64,000 nt of DNA, taken from NCBI GenBank assembly GCA_007258455.2, contig VDFB02270651.1, positions 702,609,360 to 702,673,359 of the forward strand, read 5' to 3'. This document shows positions 57,986 to 64,000 of this stretch, piece by piece. The position numbers and the translations under genes are program-made. The first letter of the stretch is position 1. Each line of letters starts with the position of its first letter. The notes beneath the pieces were generated by a model that worked only from the letters and a program-made list of their open reading frames with translations, was not told the DNA's origin and made no database searches. Source of the DNA: Sequoia sempervirens (taxonomy: Eukaryota > Streptophyta > Pinopsida > Cupressales > Cupressaceae).

Positions 57986-58594
57986 GAGCACTCATGGAAA
58001 ATCAACGACTAAGGGGCAATGAGTAATATAAGTTTGGCACCCCCATTCTCTTTAACCTTCAATTTTATGCCTAGTTTCAAAAGATCTTCTCATACATTGG
58101 AACCTCCATTCTCGTAAAATGGTATAAGATAAGATAGAAAAAATAAATAGTTTATACATAACATATCCACCTACAATCCCATTCAAGCATTTTAATTAAT
58201 TCCTTGAATTAAACCTAAAACAAGAATCATACACACCACAATAGTGAGATGAACGAAACAACCCTTGATCATTTTATTAAAAATTTAGATATACTTGTAC
58301 AATGGAGATACATGAGTTTGAATTAATCATATCAATTCAAATGCCAGTACTGTCATAAAACATCAAATCCCCATGAATTCAAAACTTACTATAGAATGAC
58401 TCAAAACCTAAATTGAATTTTCCCTAAAACCATCAGACTTTACAATTTGCTCTGCAACTTCATCTAGACTCTACCAAAAATATCTAACTTGCTAACCCGC
58501 ACTTCTGGCCTTGAAATCATTCTTATAGAAAAAGGAGGAGAAAACAAGCATCGGGCCAGAAAGCACACGTGTTACCAGCCAATTGGACCGCCTT
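57986..58594. other. shortened spacer
   Basis: Matches 14105-14256 then 15050-15485 of copy 1. The join is at a TTATACA-A-ACATATCC-like word present at both edges in copy 1. No gene. Confidence 0.65.
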
Positions 58595-58596
58595 GT

Positions 58597-58775
58597 ACTC
58601 TTCATCAGTTGGCCAATCAAAATTGATCACCTCGTTCACCTTGACACTATAAGGTTTGTACTTAACTTCCACCTAATTCGCTTCTCTTTCAAAAGACTCC
58701 AAGAATGAGCTGGTGCTAATGATTTTGTCCATATAGCTCACCAACAAATCATAATATGAGTTACCCTATTTTTCA
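58597..58775 (-). pseudogene. ORF A C-terminal fragment, copy 2
   Basis: About 55 codons of the ORF A C terminus (MDKIISTSSFLESFERE-like to FDWPTDEEY) on the minus strand. The last codons and stop are lost in the 232-bp deletion. Homology ends near the same base as in copy 1 (about 58780), so the truncation predates the duplication. Confidence 0.75.
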
Positions 58776-60279
58776 GGGTTTTGTAGTCCAAACATATAAA
58801 GTGGCTCTTTAAGCACTTTTTGTGATACTGTAACTTGTGGCACCTGGATCAAGCACTAGAGATGTTGTTGTGGTTTTCGAAACATGTGGTATAGAGATAT
58901 GATTTTATGAATTTTTATCCATGTGTAGACCCCAATGTTGTTTCTCAACACTCAATATAAATGATACAATAATAATAATAATACACACACACATATATAT
59001 ATATATGTATGTATGTATGTATGTATATGCATTTTTAAATGTAAATGTAAATGCAATTACTAGATGCTCTCCTAGAACAATAAATGCAACATATCATTAA
59101 AGAAATCTATATCTATGTATATAAATGTGTATTTTTAAATGCAAGTGTAAATGCAAAGAGCATATGGTTTTGTAGTGTTATAGATACAACATATCCATAA
59201 ATTAATGTAATTGAAATTCTAAAGTGTTCAACACATATAATATGAAATCGATCAAACTATTAAACTACATCAGCAATAAATGAAAACAGTAAATGCATAT
59301 GTATGTGTATTTATAAATGTAGGTGTAAAATAAATAAGAATAATGAAAATTATAAAAGAATACAAGGAAAGGTCTCCTCCCTTCTTGGTAGTGATAACCT
59401 CCTCCACACACAACCCTTAAAAATTATGAATTGAGGAATATAATCTTTGAAGAACTCCAAAGGATTCTCTCCTACTTGATGCAATTAGTCATTTTATCCT
59501 TACAAACATTTAGGCCATTAGACATAGACCAATTCCTCTTTTCACATAATAGAAGAATTTGATCATACTTTTCCAATGATGGAATTATGAGAAAACCCAG
59601 GGTTAAATGAATAATTCCTAGCTAAGTTCTTAAATCATGTCCAACCATATAAGAGAAGACCACTGCTATGTGTACCTGGATACCATGGAGAAAGGCTAGT
59701 CTTTGGGCTCTTTCATCAATCATCCTACCTTAAAACATACCAAAAATATCCTAGCAATTAGACATAGGAATATTTAATATGACTTAAAAAAATTTATGGC
59801 CAAAGCGTAAACTTATGATGACTTAACCGGGCCTAGTACACACTCCCTCCCCGTTAACCACTTAGATATATGCAAATTAAATGTTAATTTGCTTCTATTT
59901 TTAGTCATGTAGGTGTCCAATAAACCACTTGGCGGTGTTTCCCTTCAAGTTTATTTAATTGAATGAAGAGAAAAAGTCCTTTGACTACAATTAGAGAATA
60001 CATTTAAGGCCTTGGTTGTGTAACTGGTGGACCATAGTCACATTTAACACTTGTTACAAAGTTTGGGAGTTAAAACGTTAAGTAGATTTGATTTGTGATG
60101 GACACATTTGGACGGTAGTAACAATAGCTTGTAATCTATCAAGACTTGATTACCTTATAACCTATGAAATTCTAGTGATGAAATGATAGATTAATCATAA
60201 TGTCACCTTGGGATCACATCACCATGAAAGAACTTCATCCAACATCCTTATGAGTGCAAAGTACCACCAAATAGGTATT
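58776..60279. other. non-coding region upstream of SET-TnpA copy 2
   Basis: (AAT)n(AC)n(AT)n(GTAT)n microsatellite at 58968-59030, then sequence parallel to 16250-17470. No coding domain seen. Confidence 0.5.
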
Positions 60280-63200
60280 TTTTTAGATCCTGCCTTCCTC
60301 GGTTTAGGAAATTCAAAGAAGAGAAGAGGAAAGTGAGACAGCGTAGCATGTCTAAAGAGGGAGAGATCAACTAGAGGTCAAAAGATTAGAAGAAAATTCT
60401 CAGAATGCATGGAATTTTTTCTTGCTGAAGGGGGGTCATGTTCTTATGATGATGAGAGCATAGGCAACGTCAAGGTGCCCTTGAGGTACAAACATCTACG
60501 GAAACAATGGGTACCCAAGGAACTTCAATAAACACTGATTTTTGTGTCAACGAGAGGATATATCACATAGGACCATCGTCATTACATGGTTTGGGCCTAT
60601 TTTGCATGGACGGTATAAAGGTCTGTTATGACAAAGTTACTGAATTGATGAAGTATGTTGGACCCTATTATAGTTACAAAAATTGGATGCAACTGGTTCG
60701 ATATACATGAAGTATGCGTAGGTATGCATTGTCAGCAAATTATATACAACTAAAATATAAGCATCAAAATAAAGGAGTGGCTATGTACATTGATGGAAGG
60801 CCAAAAGCATCAGGGAATATTGTAGGGTTTATAAATAGTACACGACCTGGGTCAACAAATAAGCAACCCAATTGCATATTTGAGGCGCGTGAGGGAAACC
60901 ATGTATTTGTATGTGCGATAAAATCAATAACTGCAGGGGAAGAGTTGCTAATCGATTACAATTTGAATCACTTAGTTACAAACAAAGTTACTATGGGGGT
61001 GGTACGTACTATGTACCATTTTACCCAACCTCCAATTAATGACTCCAATATACCATTTTATTCTTATATTTTTTTTCATATGTCTATTGGTTTCATTTTG
61101 GTAATGTTTTTTTATATTTAATTTTTGTCATAGGGGGACATTGATCGTACGGAGAATGCTCTAGCCTAGAGCATAGATCACGATGTATCTTCAAGCACTT
61201 CTACCCGACAGGTGTACCTCATTGTAATTGTACAAATTAGATACGAGTAAAATGTTTTATTATTATGTTTTTTTCATAAGTTTTTTGGGTTAATTTCAAT
61301 AATTTTTTTAATATTCTTGTTGCAGTCGATTGATCGGGGAAAGGCACCGGCAGTAGAGGAGAGCATCCATAGTGAGGTGCAGTCAATATTTTTTGATGAT
61401 GACATGGCTTATTTAGCAAACCCTTTTGATATGATAAAGAAGCTCATGAAAAAATGCAATGAAGAAATGACTCAGTTGATGTCCAAAATGCCTCAATCAG
61501 ATGAGATAAGAGAAAGGGTTATAGTATTGACAGAGAGATTACAAAACTTGCAAGTAAGTTGTCATGAGGTCTTTAATTATAACATCAGTTCATTCATGGT
61601 TTTATATTTTGTACTCTTTTATGTCATGAAATAAAATGTTTTGTTTTTATAGGGTTATTTGCCTCCTCATGATGCTCCTGGCCATGATCAGGGTACTGCA
61701 AGTGCTTCCCGAGGAGTAAGGGTTGGTACAAGTATCCATCCTGATCTTCCTATGCATACATCACATTATCTAACCCCATCATCCGTGCCTATATTGTCGT
61801 CTGAAATGTCACCAACACATACCATGCAGGCATCCGTTATTGCACCCTCTGGCAGCGAACACATACCAGAACATGCGTTAGTACATATACCTAGGGATGC
61901 AGAGGCCACCAGTATAGGCCACTAGTACTGGTGATGTTTTAGCAACATTTCCTGGATCTTCTCGTATTACTAGTATGAGAACATTTCTGGTCACACTTGT
62001 GGTGACTGAGGATTTCGTTCCCATAAAGATAGAGAAGGTCCTGTGTACTTTAAAATGTTTTAATTATTATTCTATATAATCCAATTGAAATTTACTTATT
62101 GATCGCTCTTTTTAGACTATTGATCCCATGATCATTTTATAGAAATGATGTTTTTATAAACATCTAAGTGATATTACATTGGAGCTCTTCAGCCCACCAT
62201 ACGCACATGGTGGAATGCCCAAAATGAATATTTAAAAGATGAGCTCATTAACCATTTAGTTGTGTTGTTCGGTGATAAAACATTCAACCAAACCAAGGTC
62301 CTTAAGAAAGTTGGTACCTATCTAAAGTATGCGAGGGACCAATATAGGTTGAACATTTAGAGAAGAACAAAAAGTGCAAGCATCCCCCCATGATTCTAGA
62401 GAGGGAGTGGAAGGACCTAGTGTTCGATGGAAAGGAGAAGGCTGAAAAGAAAAAAGGAAAGACACCACCAAGCCAAGGAAGGTATGTGATATAGAAGCAT
62501 AAATCTGTAAAAAATCCCAATTAATCACGATTTTTAAAAAACCTACAGGCTGGACGATTTTTTCCCTGATTTTTTGAAAAAATCATTGACTTTTTGGTCA
62601 ATGATTTTTTCTGTTTCAAACTTCAAAATCGCCAAAAAAACATGTTTAAAATCTACAAAAAAACGTGAATAAAATTGAGCTGATTTTCCCGCAAAAAAAA
62701 CCACGAGACCATGGCTTGTTGCTCACTATTATGCTTCGATAGATTTTTTCCAAGCATCCATAGCTTGTTTGAAAGCACCTATTTTAGGCTTTTATCCATA
62801 GCAGCAAGGCAATGAACTGTTTGATAAAATGCTTTGGTAGACATGTATGAAAAATCCAGTAGCATAGACAAGGCAGTGAACTGCTTGAAAAAAATGTCTC
62901 AAAGAAATGTAGTCTCATGGTGATGGAATGCCATGACGAATGCCATGACAAAAAAATTGATATGGATTGTGATGGCATTCCATCACCGTGAGAATTCATT
63001 TCTTTTAGGCATTTTTTCAAACAATTCATTGCCTTGTCTATGTTATTGCATACTATTATGCTTTGGTAGATTTTTTCCAAGCATCCATAGCTTGTTCGAA
63101 AGCACTTGTTTGAGGTTTTTACTTTTTATCCATAGCATGAAGGTGTTGAACTATTTGATAAAATTCTTTGGTAGACATGTATGAAAAATGTAGTAGCATA

Positions 63201-64000
63201 GAAAAGGTAGTGAACTATTTGAAAAAATGCTTCAAAAAAATGTGGTCTCATGGTGATGGAATGCCATAACGAATGCCATGACAAAGCAAGTGCTATGGTT
63301 GATAAGCTGACATTCCATCACCATGAGACCACATTCTTCAATTTTTAGTGGATTCAACTGCCTTCATCTGCTCTTATTATACTATTATGCTTTGATAGAT
63401 TTTTTCCAAGCATCCATAGCTTGCTTGAAAGCACCTGCTTTAGGCTTTTAGCCATAGCAGCGAAGGCAATGAACTGTTTGATAAAATGCTTTGGTAGACA
63501 TGTATGAAAAATGTGGTAGCATAGACAAGTGTCACCATCTAATATTTATGCAGTTGTAGTATGTTTTTTGCAATGTAATCAACGATATGAATATAACCAA
63601 CAAAATTCTATTTTCTATAATTCATGGATTGAACTTTGTATTTTATATGTTGTCAATGTCTATATGCTATGGAAATCCATTAAATTTTTTTTAAAAAGTA
63701 GTATGCTATGTGTGATACTATCAAAAATGTAATTATATACTGATTACTCTTTTTTTTACATAATCTAATGTATTTCAAACTTTTCATAGGCTACTCAAAC
63801 ATCGAAGGCAACAAAGGCAAGACTAGAAAAGCACAGGCAACATAAACTTGGCTCTGGTGGTTATATGAAATTAGCATGCAATTGTAAGTATCAATAAATG
63901 AAATATTGCATCCAAATTATAATAAATTGAAAACAATTTTGGTTTTATCACACCATAGAAGCAAAATTCATGATCTTCTACAAAAATGTAGGGCTCTGAA
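60280..64000 (+). pseudogene. SET-domain / CACTA TnpA-like fusion gene, copy 2 (partial)
   Basis: Same gene as 17471-20554, with a better preserved SET region. From 60507 to 61121 the frame is open except for one TGA at 60708. It reads PSSLHGLGLFCMDGI, then after the stop YALSANYIQL, YIDGRPKASGNIVGFINSTR, KQPNCIFEAREGNHVFV and AGEELLIDYNLNHL. The helical exon 61326-61553 is fully open (76 codons; DEIRERVIVLTERLQNLQ), flanked by TGCAG and GTAAGT. The linker exon starts at 61653, the TnpA-like exon at 62116 and ends at GTATGT (62482). The next exon starts at 63790 (KATKARLEKHRQHKLGSGGY). The 5' part has a 4-bp deletion near 60527. The intron after 62481 holds a 1.2-kb insert. The gene is cut by the window end. 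Confidence 0.75.
62492..63710. mobile_element. 1.2-kb insertion with hairpins, in an intron of copy 2
   Basis: This segment is absent from copy 1 at the matching place. TGTGATA flanks it on both sides (62485-62491, 63711-63717) and occurs once in copy 1, as expected for a target duplication. Short AGCATA words lie near both ends in inverted sense. The interior is a roughly 327-bp tandem repeat (starts near 62725, 63051 and 63379) with two long hairpins: 62905-62934 with 62972-63001 (imperfect), and 63239-63263 with 63311-63335 (25-bp arms, perfect). No protein is encoded. Class not assigned; a non-autonomous DNA element or foldback type is possible. Confidence 0.8.

Larger units (their letters stand above)
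57045..64000. repeat. duplicated region, copy 2 (runs off the window)
   Basis: Direct-orientation counterpart of 12895-20094. It lacks two segments present in copy 1 (about 790 bp at 58150 and 232 bp at 58595) and carries a private insertion at 62492-63710. Homology continues to the last base of the window. Confidence 0.93.

Noticed and set aside
1..64000. tRNA, rRNA or other structural RNA genes
   Set aside because: No tRNA cloverleaf with conserved boxes or rRNA signature was noticed by reading; a covariance-model scan would be needed to exclude small ones.

Overview
The window looks like transposon-filled intergenic DNA from a seed plant, most likely a conifer. No gene in it is intact. 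Coding capacity consists of broken transposable elements and fragments of host genes. The conifer call rests on a Penelope-like retroelement endonuclease (GIY-YIG) at 21.7 kb, a type reported from conifers and not typical of other plants, and on the mix of old, nested Copia, LTR, CACTA and L1 elements with microsatellites and AT-rich filler. There are two fixed-size 100-N assembly gaps (12795-12894 and 41448-41547), both beside purine-rich or pyrimidine-rich repeats. The species cannot be fixed without database searches.

Layout. 1-1.6 kb: filler with a degenerate minisatellite. 1.62-3.76 kb: six tandem copies of a 359-bp satellite. 3.76-4.17 kb: a broken fragment of the histone chaperone gene SPT16 (minus strand), abutting the 3' part of a Ty1/copia element. 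5.16-12.15 kb: a complete but decayed copia element whose 5' LTR also serves as the 3' LTR of the upstream partial copy (tandem elements sharing an LTR). 12.37-12.70 kb: a fragment of a B-type cyclin-dependent kinase gene. 12.9-21.66 kb: a region with a 42-bp minisatellite, the tail of an unknown gene ('ORF A'), and then a spliced gene joining a SET domain to a CACTA (En/Spm)-type TnpA-like domain. It ends in CACTA subterminal repeats and a terminal TAGTG. 21.69-22.28 kb: the Penelope-like endonuclease, interrupted at its 3' end by a 12.2-kb non-autonomous LTR retrotransposon (22.28-34.46 kb, minus strand) with a 7-bp target duplication. The Penelope frame resumes at 34.47 kb.

34.5-41.5 kb: T-rich DNA, an IQD-family exon fragment, a 31-bp minisatellite and 1.5 kb of GA-rich sequence. 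41.9-44.1 kb: the C-terminal part of a CACTA TNPD transposase. 44.4-49.15 kb: a spacer plus the fullest copy of ORF A (about 1,200 codons, minus strand). 49.15-52.24 kb: a G-box-rich intergenic region and a divergent degenerate ORF B. 53.1-55.7 kb: an L1 fragment and pyrimidine-rich blocks carrying telomere-like CCTAAACCC units. 56.7 kb to the end: a second, direct-orientation copy of the 12.9-20.1 kb region, with private deletions and a 1.2-kb insertion that contains long hairpins.

The most notable feature is the SET-domain/TnpA-like gene, present twice. About nine exons bounded by GT/AG join a histone-methyltransferase-type SET domain, a short helical segment, a Pro/His/Ser-rich linker and a CACTA TnpA-like (Transposase_24-type) domain, next to a recognisable CACTA terminus. 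The spacer and 3' end of ORF A are shared by the two SET copies and by the locus that carries CACTA TNPD. A single large ancestral CACTA element carrying TNPD, ORF A and SET-TnpA would explain all three loci, but this is inference. Other notable items are four different host-gene-like fragments (SPT16, CDKB, IQD, SET) among transposons, an 83-bp-period hairpin array in the LTR element, and recurrent GGTCCGCCCCT clusters.
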